Origin: Woeseiaceae bacterium
Lineage (GTDB): Bacteria; Pseudomonadota; Gammaproteobacteria; Steroidobacterales; Woeseiaceae
Length of the DNA stretch: 64,000 nt
Assembly (NCBI GenBank): GCA_030065915.1
Contig: JASJCQ010000003.1
Location: forward strand, 248,001 to 312,000
Direction of reading: 5' to 3'
Shown here: one piece after another, positions 17,440-25,909 of the stretch
Layout of the letters: every line of letters begins with the position of its first letter
Numbering within the stretch: the stretch's first letter is position 1
Made by a program: the position numbers and the translations under genes
Notes under the pieces: model-generated
Seen by the model: only the letters and a program-made list of their open reading frames with translations
What the model was told of the DNA's origin: nothing
Databases searched by the model: none

Positions 17440-17993
17440 CGTGTTGCCTTGTCCGCCGAGGACCCGGTCTCACCGAGTGCCTCGCGAATCGTGTGTAATC
17501 CCCGTTTCATGTAACTCTTTACCGTTCCGAGCGGTATCCCGGTCTCGCGCGCGATCGCTCCGTGACTCATGCCGAGCCAGGACGACAGACGAATGACTTC
17601 CTGTTGCTCGGGCTTCAGCGTCCGGATCACGTCGATGACACGCTGCGTCTCTGCGGACGCTTCGAGTACCTTCTCTCCGTCTTCGGACAATGCTTGCTGT
17701 ACTTCGTCGATCGGCTGGCTTGCGGGCTCTCTGTCCAGCTTTCGGCGCCGATCGATCAGCCGGCGGCGTGCGATCATCGAGATAAACGTTGCCTCGCCGG
17801 CGACGGCTGCGTCGAAGCGCTTCGCCGTCGACCATATCTCCATGAAGATCTCCTGGACCGCCTCCTCAGCATCGGCATCATTCGCGAGAAAACGCCTGGC
17901 CAGAGACCAGACGAGTCCGCTGTAAGTGTCGATGCAGGCGGAAACCGCTGTTCGGTCACCGCCTGCTATGCGTTCGAGAAGAGTTTGAGACAC
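17436..17993 (-). CDS. ECF-type RNA polymerase sigma factor
   Basis: 185 residues, GTG start. Region 2 is visible as TYSGLVWSLARRFLANDADAEEAVQEIF (DADAEEAVQE being the -10 recognition segment) and region 4 as LKPEQQEVIRLSSWLGMSHGAIARETGIPLGTVKSYMKRGLHTIRE. The helix-turn-helix of region 4.2 (GAIARETGIPLGTVKSYMKR) recognises the -35 element. The pairing with an RskA anti-sigma factor immediately downstream and a secreted fasciclin protein upstream is a recurrent arrangement. It likely controls a small envelope or oxidative-stress regulon; the target promoter is not determined here. Confidence 0.93.
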   Translation of the reverse strand: MSQTLLERIAGGDRTAVSACIDTYSGLVWSLARRFLANDADAEEAVQEIFMEIWSTAKRFDAAVAGEATFISMIARRRLIDRRRKLDREPASQPIDEVQQALSEDGEKVLEASAETQRVIDVIRTLKPEQQEVIRLSSWLGMSHGAIARETGIPLGTVKSYMKRGLHTIREALGETGSSADKATR

Positions 17994-18013
17994 GTTGTTC
18001 GCTCGAAAAGGTT

Positions 18014-18031
18014 CGGGCCGTCACCGGCCCG
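18014..18031 (-). promoter_or_regulatory. Hairpin in the leader of the ECF sigma gene
   Basis: A perfect 7-bp stem CGGGCCG / CGGCCCG with a four-base loop lies 21 bp upstream of the GTG of the sigma gene. It is too close to the start to be an efficient terminator of the upstream fasciclin transcript, and no T-run follows. It may limit read-through or translation. This is seen in sequence; the function is inferred. Confidence 0.4.
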
Positions 18032-18124
18032 GTGCATTCTAGCCTGAACATCTCGCCGATTCGTGGGTAAAGTCGGTCAGACCATTGTCCGCAAATCGGT
18101 GAGATAGTCGGGCAAGCGTATCGC

Positions 18125-18916
18125 TTAGCGACTCATGCTCGTACGGACCATCATGCGTCCGTTGTTGTGCAGTGACGCATTCACGTCGTCGAGTGCATAG
18201 CGCAGCTGCCAGGCACTGGCACGTGCATTGCGCGCGTCGGCCGCTTCGACCAGACCCATCTCGAGGCGTGCACGCTCTTCGCCATTCAGGCCGCCTGAGC
18301 GGATCAGCTGCTCCGATACGGACTTGTAGATGGCCGCCGTGCCAGCAGCGTTGCCGTGATTGAACATCGGCACACCGCGGTCGATCGCGAGCTCGATCAC
18401 TTTGGCGGAATCGGTCCGTGACATCTGCTTAGGCGGCAGGATTACACGGTCGATGACGTGTACGACACCATTGCTCGCGTCGATGTCGGTCGCAACGATG
18501 CGCGCGTTCTCGATGTTGAAACCGCCCTCTGTCTTGCTGATGACCGCATCGATGCCGGCCAGCGTGTCGAGACGGGCGCCATCGGCCAGAACTTCCGAGC
18601 CGAGGTTACCGGCGACGACGTGATACTTCAGGATCGTTGCCAGCTGATCCTTGTTCTCGGGCTTCAACAGCGTCTCGATCGTTCCTGCAGGCAGCGCGCT
18701 GAACGCATCGTCAGTCGGCGCGAAGACGGTCAGCGGTCCATCGCCCTTCAATGCGCCCGCAAGGCCGGCCGCTTTTGCTGCGGCGATCAGCGTGTTGAAC
18801 GTGCCGGCGTCCGCTGCCGTGTCGACGATGTCCTTGTCGCTTCCGTGTCCGGCCAGTGCCGGTGCTGACAGGCTGATCGCGGCAAGCGCCAGCCAGATGT
18901 TCTTCAGAGTCTTCAT
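18125..18916 (-). CDS. Secreted fasciclin (FAS1) domain protein
   Basis: 263 residues. The ATG is preceded by GAAGGA eight bases upstream. A signal peptide (to about residue 22, ALAGHGSDKDIV) precedes one FAS1 domain (about 28-160) with the conserved blocks FAPTDDAFSALPAGTIETLL, YHVVAGNL and ASNGVVHVIDRVILPP. The C-terminal 95 residues are helical and not part of FAS1. FAS1 proteins are extracellular adhesion or surface proteins. The gene lies directly upstream of the ECF sigma/anti-sigma pair on the same strand, suggesting it is part of their regulon. Confidence 0.9.
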   Translation of the reverse strand: MKTLKNIWLALAAISLSAPALAGHGSDKDIVDTAADAGTFNTLIAAAKAAGLAGALKGDGPLTVFAPTDDAFSALPAGTIETLLKPENKDQLATILKYHVVAGNLGSEVLADGARLDTLAGIDAVISKTEGGFNIENARIVATDIDASNGVVHVIDRVILPPKQMSRTDSAKVIELAIDRGVPMFNHGNAAGTAAIYKSVSEQLIRSGGLNGEERARLEMGLVEAADARNARASAWQLRYALDDVNASLHNNGRMMVRTSMSR

Positions 18917-19190
18917 TTTCTACGTCCTTCAGTGGGGATTATCAGGGCCGCAATAGGCGGGCTTGTACCTGTATTCGCCATTGAAGGGTGATTGGATGCA
19001 GCGAAGGTGAAGTTTTTTGCGATGCCGCAGTAGTACGACTTCTGCAGCGGGGTCAATGGTGGTGTCTCTTTAGTTCAACAAGACCCGGTTAGTTGCGTCG
19101 ATCTCCACAAGGCGTCGGCGTGGGGTACGTCGTAGCCTTGGCTTGCAATCCACGATCGTTTGCTTCGCAGTTTCGACTCCGAACGTTTAC

Positions 19191-21035
19191 TTACTCGAGT
19201 ACGAGCCCATACAAAGCCGGTGAGACCGACTGACCGAACTCCCGCATCTCGAAGTGCAGGTGCGGTCCGGTGCTTGCGCCACTGTTGCCGACGCTTCCCA
19301 GGACTTCACCGGTCCCGATAGCGTCACCGGCTTTCACCGATACCTCGCTAAGGTGGTAGTAGTGGGATTCGACACCGTAGAGGTGCGCAACCGTTACGAA
19401 CTTTCCGCGTTTGTCGTCGACGCCGACCGATCTCACTCGACCGGCGACCGGCGCGACAACCGGCGCGCCCATAGGCGCGGCAATGTCCACACCTCCGTGA
19501 TTGCCTTTGTCGCCGAATCGTGACGTTACGCGTCCTTCGACGGGCGCCATCATTTCGGGCAGGCGGTCGCGGAGTTCGGCCTTACGCCCTTCGAGTACAA
19601 GTGATCGATCCTTGCCCGCTTCCGACAGCATTGACAGCAGCATGTTCCTGTAGCCAACGGTCTCTCGGGGGAGCGGCCTGTCGCCGGAAACGTACGCAGA
19701 GACCTGGCCCGGTCCCGCGTTGTAAGCGGAGATTGCGAGTTCCTGGGCACGCTCCGGATGGTCCGAAAAACGCTCCATCATTTGTGCCAGGTACCACGCA
19801 CCAAAGTCGATATTGGTCTGCGGATCGAACAGCTGTGCCATATCGAAACCTGCTATCCCTCGCTCCACCGCAATGGCCTGTCCCGTCTTCGGCATGACCT
19901 GCATCAATCCGCGCGCGCCACCGGAACTCGTTGCCAGCGCCTCGCCGTGCGACTCGACCAGCAGCATCAGGGCAAGCACATCTGCGGAGACGTCGTGACG
20001 TTCAGCCGCCGCTTCGATCATGCTTTGCCACTGCGTCACCGATGGCGGAAGCCAGGCGATGCTCAAGTCGTGCTGGTCAACGCCCTCCAGGCTGTCTGAT
20101 CGAGAATCGTTGCCGAAACTCAATGAGTACATCAGCAGCGCGATGCATACGAACGCCAACATGCCGGAGAAGTGCGGCCGCGCATGGCGGTGTTTGATGT
20201 CGCCACCCAGTATCCGTTCGACTCGGTTCATAAAATCACCTCCGTTCATCATCAAAGCCGGGGCAGGTGCGTCGCCGGCAGATTCCTCGATTGAGAGCAG
20301 CGCTCTCGCATAGTCATATCGGTCGCCCAGGTGGCGAACGGAGTCGTCGTCGCATCGATACTCTCGTGCACGCCGCGATTCCGCTGACAGCCAGTGGACG
20401 GCCGGGTGATAGAAGAGCAGGGTTTCGCCCAGCGCCTGTATGAAGACGGCGATGTGGTCGAGACGCCGTATGTGCAGCAACTCGTGGACGAACACCGCGG
20501 TCAGTACGTTCGATGGTGTGCCGGTCAGCATCGAGATGGGCAGCACAACGATCGGCCTGATGATGCCGGTGGCCATAGGCGATGCGATCGAAGCGGACGC
20601 ACGCAGGCCGATTCGACAGGAGACGCCGACGAGCTGCCGGGTCTCGGCGAAGAGCCTCTGCACTGACTCTGGTACGGCGGTGGATTGCCGAACGATCACA
20701 AGCCGCAGCCAGGTCCATCCGAGAAAGTAACGGCCTCCAACGAAAGCCACGCCGACACACCATGCGATCGCGAAGACGTTCGCCAGCGATGGGCTGGCCG
20801 GTTCAGCAGAGGGTAAGACGACGGTCGCAACCTGGGACAATGCGTGCACAAAGGTTGCGATGAAAGCGATGGGCGCCAGTAGAAACAAGGTCATCCCCAG
20901 CAAATAACGCGATTGCGCGGACCCCATTCGCCGCGACATAACGGCGAAGACCAGCGCCAGGGCGCAGCCTTGCCAGATACTGTGCAGGATCGCATCGAAG
21001 AGGGCCGCGCTGAGCGCCGGGACGCCCTCAGTCAT
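19191..21035 (-). CDS. M56 sensor peptidase fused to lytic transglycosylase and M23 endopeptidase
   Basis: 614 residues with three modules. Residues about 1-290: BlaR1/MecR1-like M56 membrane metallopeptidase with several helices and the zinc motif HELLHIRRLDH (His184, Glu185, His188), plus AREYRCDDDSV. After a further helix (about 287-305), residues about 325-470: SLT-type lytic transglycosylase with the catalytic Glu in LLVESHGEA, GGARGLMQVMP and ISAYNAGPGQV. Residues about 490-605: M23/LytM zinc endopeptidase with NHGGVDIAAP (H-x3-D) and GPHLHFEMRE. In BlaR1 the extracellular part is a penicillin-binding sensor; here it is replaced by two peptidoglycan-cleaving domains. It overlaps the BlaI-type repressor gene by 8 bp. 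Expected role: wall-damage sensing or remodelling with repressor cleavage (inference). Confidence 0.88.
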   Translation of the reverse strand: MTEGVPALSAALFDAILHSIWQGCALALVFAVMSRRMGSAQSRYLLGMTLFLLAPIAFIATFVHALSQVATVVLPSAEPASPSLANVFAIAWCVGVAFVGGRYFLGWTWLRLVIVRQSTAVPESVQRLFAETRQLVGVSCRIGLRASASIASPMATGIIRPIVVLPISMLTGTPSNVLTAVFVHELLHIRRLDHIAVFIQALGETLLFYHPAVHWLSAESRRAREYRCDDDSVRHLGDRYDYARALLSIEESAGDAPAPALMMNGGDFMNRVERILGGDIKHRHARPHFSGMLAFVCIALLMYSLSFGNDSRSDSLEGVDQHDLSIAWLPPSVTQWQSMIEAAAERHDVSADVLALMLLVESHGEALATSSGGARGLMQVMPKTGQAIAVERGIAGFDMAQLFDPQTNIDFGAWYLAQMMERFSDHPERAQELAISAYNAGPGQVSAYVSGDRPLPRETVGYRNMLLSMLSEAGKDRSLVLEGRKAELRDRLPEMMAPVEGRVTSRFGDKGNHGGVDIAAPMGAPVVAPVAGRVRSVGVDDKRGKFVTVAHLYGVESHYYHLSEVSVKAGDAIGTGEVLGSVGNSGASTGPHLHFEMREFGQSVSPALYGLVLE

Positions 21036-21411
21036 TTTCCTGCGCCTTCTCGTCGATCAACTTGCGGATCGTGTCGACTTCCTCTTTTGAGAGCTTCTTT
21101 GAAGACAGCGCACGAACGACGAGATCGGACGCGGATCCTGCGAATGCGCTATCTACGAGGTGTCTTACGAGTCCCCGCTGCGTCTGCTCAGCCGGGCGCG
21201 CGGACCGGTACACATGGCTTCGCTGTTGCTCGTTGCGCTTCACGAGCCCTTTCTTGTGCATGACCTGCAGCATCTTAAGGACGCTCGTATATCCCATGCT
21301 TTCGCTGGTGGAGAGATGTTTGTGAACATCGCGCACGGTCAAAGGGCCGAACGTCCAGAGGACCTGGAGGATCGCCAGCTCGGTCGCCGTGGGGATCGTC
21401 TGCTTCACCAT
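21028..21411 (-). CDS. BlaI/MecI/CopY-family repressor
   Basis: 127 residues from the ATG at 21411; translation from an in-frame start 12 codons upstream would run through the operator-like palindrome and is not favoured. The winged-helix domain begins IPTATELAILQVLWTFGP and has the recognition helix near SMGYTSVLKMLQVMHKKGLV. The C-terminal helices (VDSAFAGSASDLVVRAL, LSKEEVDTIRKLIDEKA) form the dimer interface. BlaI-type repressors bind palindromes as dimers and are cut when the partner M56 protease is activated. The partner is encoded immediately downstream with an 8-bp overlap. A perfect palindrome lies just upstream of this gene. Confidence 0.92.
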   Translation of the reverse strand: MVKQTIPTATELAILQVLWTFGPLTVRDVHKHLSTSESMGYTSVLKMLQVMHKKGLVKRNEQQRSHVYRSARPAEQTQRGLVRHLVDSAFAGSASDLVVRALSSKKLSKEEVDTIRKLIDEKAQEND

Positions 21412-21421
21412 GGCGCATAAA

Positions 21422-21439
21422 GTACGAAGCTTTTCGTAC
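21422..21439. promoter_or_regulatory. Palindromic operator candidate for the BlaI-type repressor
   Basis: GTACGAA, spacer GCTT, TTCGTAC: two perfect 7-bp inverted arms, ending 11 bases before the repressor ATG on the minus strand. A -35-like TTGACT (complement of 21442-21447) lies immediately upstream and a weak -10-like TACTTT (complement of 21419-21424) at 17-bp spacing, so the palindrome would sit between and over the promoter elements. This is the expected position for autoregulation. The half-site differs from the classical TACA/TGTA of BlaI and MecI. Confidence 0.6.
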
Positions 21440-21488
21440 GAAGTCAACTCTAGACTTTATCGAAGGGCGGCGGATCCATCGATAAAGG

Positions 21489-21511
21489 AACCCGCGGTCT
21501 GGCCGCGGGTT
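21489..21511 (-). terminator. Hairpin terminator candidate after the octaheme cytochrome gene
   Basis: A perfect 9-bp stem AACCCGCGG / CCGCGGGTT with a 5-base loop lies 30 bp beyond the stop of the cytochrome gene. On the minus strand it is followed by CCTTTAT, a weak T-rich tail. It separates the cytochrome transcript from the repressor gene downstream. Confidence 0.6.
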
Positions 21512-21540
21512 CTTCGCTCTCGGACCAGGGTGAACAGGGG

Positions 21541-23190
21541 CTAGGGGCGCTCACCTCCGAGTATCAGGGGATCTCCGGTCCAGCCGAGGGCTGCCCAGTC
21601 GATCTGGCCGTCGAGATGGCAGTCGGCGCAAGCGCCGTCCTTGCCATAGGCCTGCTCTTTCGGGGCAACCTCGTGGTTGACGGTCAGGAACATCTCCGTG
21701 TCGACAAACTCATATTCGCCGGAGTAGGTCTGGCCCGTGTCTGCCGCGCCGTCGCGAATCGCGAGATCCCAATCGAACTTACCCCAATAGGGATTCGGTC
21801 CGCCCTTCATGCCAAACAGGTGCGGGACGAGCATCGTCTTGTTGTTCTTGTCCGCGACCTGGTTGCCGATCATTTTCTTGAACGGATAGATCATGGCGCC
21901 CGGCGTCGTGTAGTCGGCGGACGGTTTGGCGAGGTTGACCGGGGGCGTGCCGACATACTGGTCGTTGGTGCCAATCATCAGCCGATCCCATTTGCCGTCG
22001 AAGTACAACAGCGTCGGACGGACATTGTTCTCCCAAACGAACGTGCCCTTCTTCTTGTCGTAGGTCGGGCGGCCCGTGGCGGGATCGATCGGAATCGGGT
22101 CGACGTTCTGGCCCGCATCGGACCAGTACCACTCGGTCTTCGTCGACGTATTACGAGCGAAAGTCGGGATATGGCATACCTGGCAGGCCAGCGTCGGGTG
22201 CGTCGTAGTGATCGGCTCGACCGCGTTACCAACGTGGATATTGGCGGCGTCGCCGTGGCAGTCGACACATGACTTCATGACGCCCTCATCGGTCGAGTGG
22301 TAGGCCATTCCGCCCATGCCATGATCGATCAGATCGCCATCCGCGTCCTTCTTCGCCTGGTGGCAGGCGACGCAATTGAAATTGGCCCCGTCGCTACCCA
22401 TGTGCACATCAAACTCGCGCGTGGTATCCAGCAGCGCCATGGCAAGGTCTCCATGCTTGACGTTGTCGCCGCCGCCCGCGTTGGCATGGCAGACTATGCA
22501 ATTCTTCACCTGCGGCACGCCGTCATTCACGGCGACACTCCTGGCAACCGCGTCCAGATCCACATCCGGGTTCGGCAGGCCGGCGGTCGTCTTGCCTTTC
22601 ACATAGGTGTCGGTCTGGTCATGGCAGATCAGGCAATCGACCGTCTTCGGATCGTTGAACGCGTAGCTGCTGCTGTCGTAGCCGTAGCCGGCGTGGCACT
22701 GCGAGCAGCGGCCTTCGTTGGTCGGCACGGCGATGCAGAAATTGTTGATCAGGTCGTTCTTGCCGTGGATCTCACCCTCATAGCCGGTGATATTCGACGC
22801 GATGCCTTCCCACGTATAGTGGGCTTTCATCAGCATGTCGGCGCCGTCCAGGCCGTGGCAATCGAGGCAAGACTGTGTGCCTTCATAGGTATTTTCGGAG
22901 AAGTAGCCGGAATGCAGCTTCTCGACCGTGTAATTGCCGCCGGCGACCGCGTTGCAGTCCAGTACGTCGACGGTGCCGTCTCCGTTGAGGTCCTCTTCAG
23001 GATCACCCACGCCGTTCTGGTTCAGGTCCCAGCAGGCGACGCCGGCGATGCCGTCGGTGCCATCCTGTCCGTCAGCGCCGTCTGTACCATCGGCTCCGTC
23101 GTCACCTGAACATGCGCCCAGGAACAAGCCGCTCATCAACAACAGCAGGGTTCTCGGGAGCAGGTTCATCGCAATTGCCATTCTTTTCAT
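21541..23190 (-). CDS. Octaheme c-type cytochrome lipoprotein, tetrathionate reductase family
   Basis: 549 residues from the ATG at 23190, supported by GGGAGG nine bases upstream. A lipobox (FLGAC) ends the signal peptide. Next comes a short collagen-like Gly-Asp repeat (GADGTDGADGQDGTDG), then an EF-hand-like acidic segment (DLNQNGVGDPEEDLNGDG). Eight CXXCH haem sites follow: CLDCH, CSQCH, CLICH, CIVCH, CVACH, CVDCH, CQVCH and CADCH, from about residue 107 to 521. Number, spacing and length fit the tetrathionate-reductase-family octaheme cytochromes (Otr), which reduce nitrite, hydroxylamine or tetrathionate in vitro. It is probably anchored to the outer membrane or periplasmic face. Haem delivery by a Ccm system is assumed; none is in the window. 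Confidence 0.87.
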   Translation of the reverse strand: MKRMAIAMNLLPRTLLLLMSGLFLGACSGDDGADGTDGADGQDGTDGIAGVACWDLNQNGVGDPEEDLNGDGTVDVLDCNAVAGGNYTVEKLHSGYFSENTYEGTQSCLDCHGLDGADMLMKAHYTWEGIASNITGYEGEIHGKNDLINNFCIAVPTNEGRCSQCHAGYGYDSSSYAFNDPKTVDCLICHDQTDTYVKGKTTAGLPNPDVDLDAVARSVAVNDGVPQVKNCIVCHANAGGGDNVKHGDLAMALLDTTREFDVHMGSDGANFNCVACHQAKKDADGDLIDHGMGGMAYHSTDEGVMKSCVDCHGDAANIHVGNAVEPITTTHPTLACQVCHIPTFARNTSTKTEWYWSDAGQNVDPIPIDPATGRPTYDKKKGTFVWENNVRPTLLYFDGKWDRLMIGTNDQYVGTPPVNLAKPSADYTTPGAMIYPFKKMIGNQVADKNNKTMLVPHLFGMKGGPNPYWGKFDWDLAIRDGAADTGQTYSGEYEFVDTEMFLTVNHEVAPKEQAYGKDGACADCHLDGQIDWAALGWTGDPLILGGERP

Positions 23191-23732
23191 CGTCTCTAGC
23201 CTCCCTTCTTGCAATGTCGTCTTCCGATCAGACCAGCCTGCGCTTCATTCTTTTTCGAAACGGACTGGGCCGATGCTGAGCTTGCCAGACCTGTTGACCG
23301 ATGAGAGTCGTGTCTTTCCTACGTCGAGTACGTGCGGCTACGTACTCTTGTGCGCAGCCTGTTTTCATCTCCATGAATGCTCTTGTTGACGTGGATATCG
23401 ACCCCCAGCACGACGAATGTCGGGATCTGGCGGAGAAAAGCGTGAGCCGCCGGTAGACATCCGTCCGTCCGCCCAACGCGATCCGGCGACAACAGAGACT
23501 CCCGCCCATCACAGCAGGATCGTGCTGAACCGCCGACCGAGGCGTCGGTGCAGTTTGTCGTCGACTGGACGGCGACCCGCCCCGGAAGCAGACCCGCTGT
23601 CGCGCCTTCGGCATTAGGCGCGTGTAAGTTATTGTTTTGTAGACGTTTGAGGTCCCGTATCGAATTCAAATCCGGGCCCAACAGGCGTACACTGTTGGGT
23701 TACCTCAAACAAAAAGATCGGGGGATAAGAAC
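23191..23732. other. 542-bp divergent intergenic region
   Basis: It lies between the octaheme cytochrome (minus) and the TPR lipoprotein (plus) and must carry both promoters. Short open frames here have no ribosome-binding site or protein signature. The only clear element is the hairpin at 23677-23699. No tRNA or small RNA can be supported. Confidence 0.4.
23677..23699 (+). promoter_or_regulatory. Inverted repeat upstream of the TPR lipoprotein gene
   Basis: CCCAACAG, 7-base spacer, CTGTTGGG: a perfect 8-bp dyad ending 33 bases before the ATG at 23733. It could be an operator or a leader hairpin. A T-run does not follow, so it is not a terminator. Confidence 0.45.
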
Positions 23733-25247
23733 ATGAGATACGTTCTTTCACTACGAGGACTCCTGATCGCCAGCATCTTGATGCTCACTGCCTGTGGCCA
23801 GAGCACCGAACAGGCCAGACAAGCTGAGCACGCCGGCGACCCGGCGGCAAAGGACAGCCAACACACGACCATCACGATTACGACGGCCTCGGAAAAGGCT
23901 CGCTCGCATTACAAAGCGGGGCAGAAGCTGCTCGATGGTCTTCACTTCACCGACGCAAACGCAGAGTTCAAGGCCGCTGTCGAAGCGGACCCTGAGTTTG
24001 CGATGGGTCACCTGATGGTAGCTTCTACGGCGCTGTCGAACAGTGAGTTCTTCGCCGCGCTTCGACGAGCCGAGCAGACCATAGACAGTGCCACCGAAGG
24101 GGAACAGCTCTGGATCAGGTCTGCTCTTGCGCAGGCAGCGAACGACCCGGGGCTTCAGGAAGACATACTCGAGGAGCTGGTCGAGAAGTTTCCCAACGAC
24201 CCGCGCTCGCTGTTCCGTTACGGCAATTTCCTGAACGGTCAGCAGGACTTTGAATCGGCCATCGAACTATACAATCGAGCCGTTACCGCGGACCCGAAGT
24301 TCGCACCCGCATATAACGCGATGGGATACGCGTTCCGGTCGATCGAAAACCTGGAGGCGGCTGCTGGCGCATTCGAGAGCTACGTCGAGGCGTCGCCGAA
24401 TGAGGCGAACCCGTTGGACTCTTACGCGGAACTGCTGCTCGAGCAGGGCGATCTTGACAGCGCGATCAAGAACTACCGCAAGGCGATCGCTATCGAACCG
24501 AACTTCCCTTCGGCCTACACGGGCATCCTTATTGCCCAGTCTCTGCAGGGCAATAGCGATGCCGCGATGGCGACCGCAAACCAGATGTTATCGGTCGCCA
24601 GGAACTTCGCTGAACGTCAGGGCGCGTTATTCCGCACAGCAACCGTGAACATTATGGCCGGCGACAACGAAGCCGCCGTCAAGAACTGCGAGACGATGGC
24701 CGCGAACGCGACCGAGGAAGGTAACCACGCGGCGCTCGGTAATATTCATGAGTACATGGGCGATATACACCTGCACGCGAATGACGCGCAGCGAGCTGCC
24801 GAGCATTTCGACCTCGCGCTGGACCATCGATACCGGTCAGACAGCAACGATGCGGCCAAAGCCGCGGCGGAAAGAGCACACGTTTACAAGATGGCACTCG
24901 TCGCCATGGTCGCCGACGAAATCGACACAGCGGCTAACCTGACCGCCGAGTACACCGCGGCCGCCGAGGCGCGCGGCAACGCGTTCGAGAAGCGGCGCAT
25001 CCATGCGTTGAAGGGCTTTCTTGCAATGGTTCAGGACGACATGGAGCTGGGCGCGAAGCACCTGTCCAGAGCGAACCAGTTCAATCCGGCCGTCGTCTAC
25101 TGGCGCGGTGTCGCGGAAGCAGAGCTCGGGAACACCGACAAAGCCGTTGACCTGATCACGCGGACAGCGACTCGCAACGTTCTGCATCCACAGTTTCCAA
25201 TGATGCAGGATGAAGCATTGACCATGCTCGAGAAGCTGGCGACCTGA
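23733..25247 (+). CDS. TPR-repeat lipoprotein
   Basis: 504 residues. GGGGGATAAGAAC precedes the ATG. The signal peptide ends in a lipobox (LMLTAC, Cys near residue 22). Repeated tetratricopeptide motifs follow: GQKLLDGLHFTDANAEFKAA, NGQQDFESAIELYNRAVTAD, AYNAMGYAFRSIENLEAAAG, and LEQGDLDSAIKNYRKAIAIE, plus further degenerate units to the C-terminus. The domain would be a superhelical protein-binding scaffold in the periplasm, tethered to a membrane. No enzymatic part is visible. It is followed by a strong terminator, so it is probably monocistronic. Confidence 0.85.
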   Translation: MRYVLSLRGLLIASILMLTACGQSTEQARQAEHAGDPAAKDSQHTTITITTASEKARSHYKAGQKLLDGLHFTDANAEFKAAVEADPEFAMGHLMVASTALSNSEFFAALRRAEQTIDSATEGEQLWIRSALAQAANDPGLQEDILEELVEKFPNDPRSLFRYGNFLNGQQDFESAIELYNRAVTADPKFAPAYNAMGYAFRSIENLEAAAGAFESYVEASPNEANPLDSYAELLLEQGDLDSAIKNYRKAIAIEPNFPSAYTGILIAQSLQGNSDAAMATANQMLSVARNFAERQGALFRTATVNIMAGDNEAAVKNCETMAANATEEGNHAALGNIHEYMGDIHLHANDAQRAAEHFDLALDHRYRSDSNDAAKAAAERAHVYKMALVAMVADEIDTAANLTAEYTAAAEARGNAFEKRRIHALKGFLAMVQDDMELGAKHLSRANQFNPAVVYWRGVAEAELGNTDKAVDLITRTATRNVLHPQFPMMQDEALTMLEKLAT

Positions 25248-25270
25248 GATCCTTGAGAGCTTGACGAAAA

Positions 25271-25296
25271 AGCCCGCCATGCCTGGCGGGCTTTTT
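25271..25296 (+). terminator. Rho-independent terminator of the TPR lipoprotein gene
   Basis: AGCCCGCCA, loop TGCC, TGGCGGGCT, followed by TTTTC: a perfect 9-bp GC-rich stem and a T-run 23 bp after the TGA. It has A residues on the opposite side, so it could work in both directions. Confidence 0.92.
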
Positions 25297-25369
25297 CTTG
25301 CCTGATCGAAACCAATTGGCCTGCAATCGCTCAAAGAAAGCGAGGGTGCATAAAATCAGGGGGAAAGAC

Positions 25370-25909
25370 ATGAAACGAATCATGCTGCTGGCCGTAGCTT
25401 TGCTCGTATCGGCCGGTATTTCGGCGGGACCGGAACACAATCACGACAGTCCGTGTATGAACGGCCCGGTTTCACAGTTCGGTCGCTACGTTGGCGACTG
25501 GAAGATCGAGGACGAACAGCTCGCCCAGGACGGCAGCGGCTGGAGCGACGGCAACGGCGCGCGCTGGACCTTTGAGTGCATCGGCGACGGCACGGCCGTG
25601 CAGGATCACTGGCGACCGAATGTCGGCGGCTACGGGACTAACCTTCGAACCTATAATGCGGATGACGACAAGTGGGAAATCGTATGGGCCGCCAGTGGCC
25701 AGCAGGGGCTGATGCACATCACGGCACGGCATAATGACGAAGGCAATGTCGTCATGGATATCGTTAGTCCGAAGCCGCCACAGCCTCGCCGCATAATCTT
25801 CTACAAGCCTGACGCAGACGGCTGGAACTGGGCCATGCAGTGGTCGCAGGACGAAGGCAAAACCTGGTTCGACGTTTACCGGATCAGGGCGACGCCCTGG
25901 AGGGACTGA
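25370..25909 (+). CDS. Exported DUF1579-like (lipocalin-like) protein
   Basis: 179 residues from the ATG at 25370, which has AGGGGGAAA just upstream and starts a signal peptide (MKRIMLLAVALLVSAGISAG); codons further upstream run back into the terminator. The mature part is a beta-rich domain: FGRYVGDWKIEDEQL, WTFECIGDGTAVQDHW, YNADDDKWEIVWAASGQQGLMHITARHND and RIIFYKPDADGWNWAMQWSQDEGKTW. This is like DUF1579 proteins, which resemble lipocalin or calycin barrels. The ligand is unknown. It runs tail-to-tail into the YceI-like gene, the two coding ends overlapping by 26 bp. Confidence 0.72.
   Translation: MKRIMLLAVALLVSAGISAGPEHNHDSPCMNGPVSQFGRYVGDWKIEDEQLAQDGSGWSDGNGARWTFECIGDGTAVQDHWRPNVGGYGTNLRTYNADDDKWEIVWAASGQQGLMHITARHNDEGNVVMDIVSPKPPQPRRIIFYKPDADGWNWAMQWSQDEGKTWFDVYRIRATPWRD

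Noticed and set aside
23228-23681. Overlapping 120 to 150-codon frames in the gap between the octaheme and TPR genes
   Set aside because: No ribosome-binding sites, no protein-like composition, and frames on both strands overlap each other.
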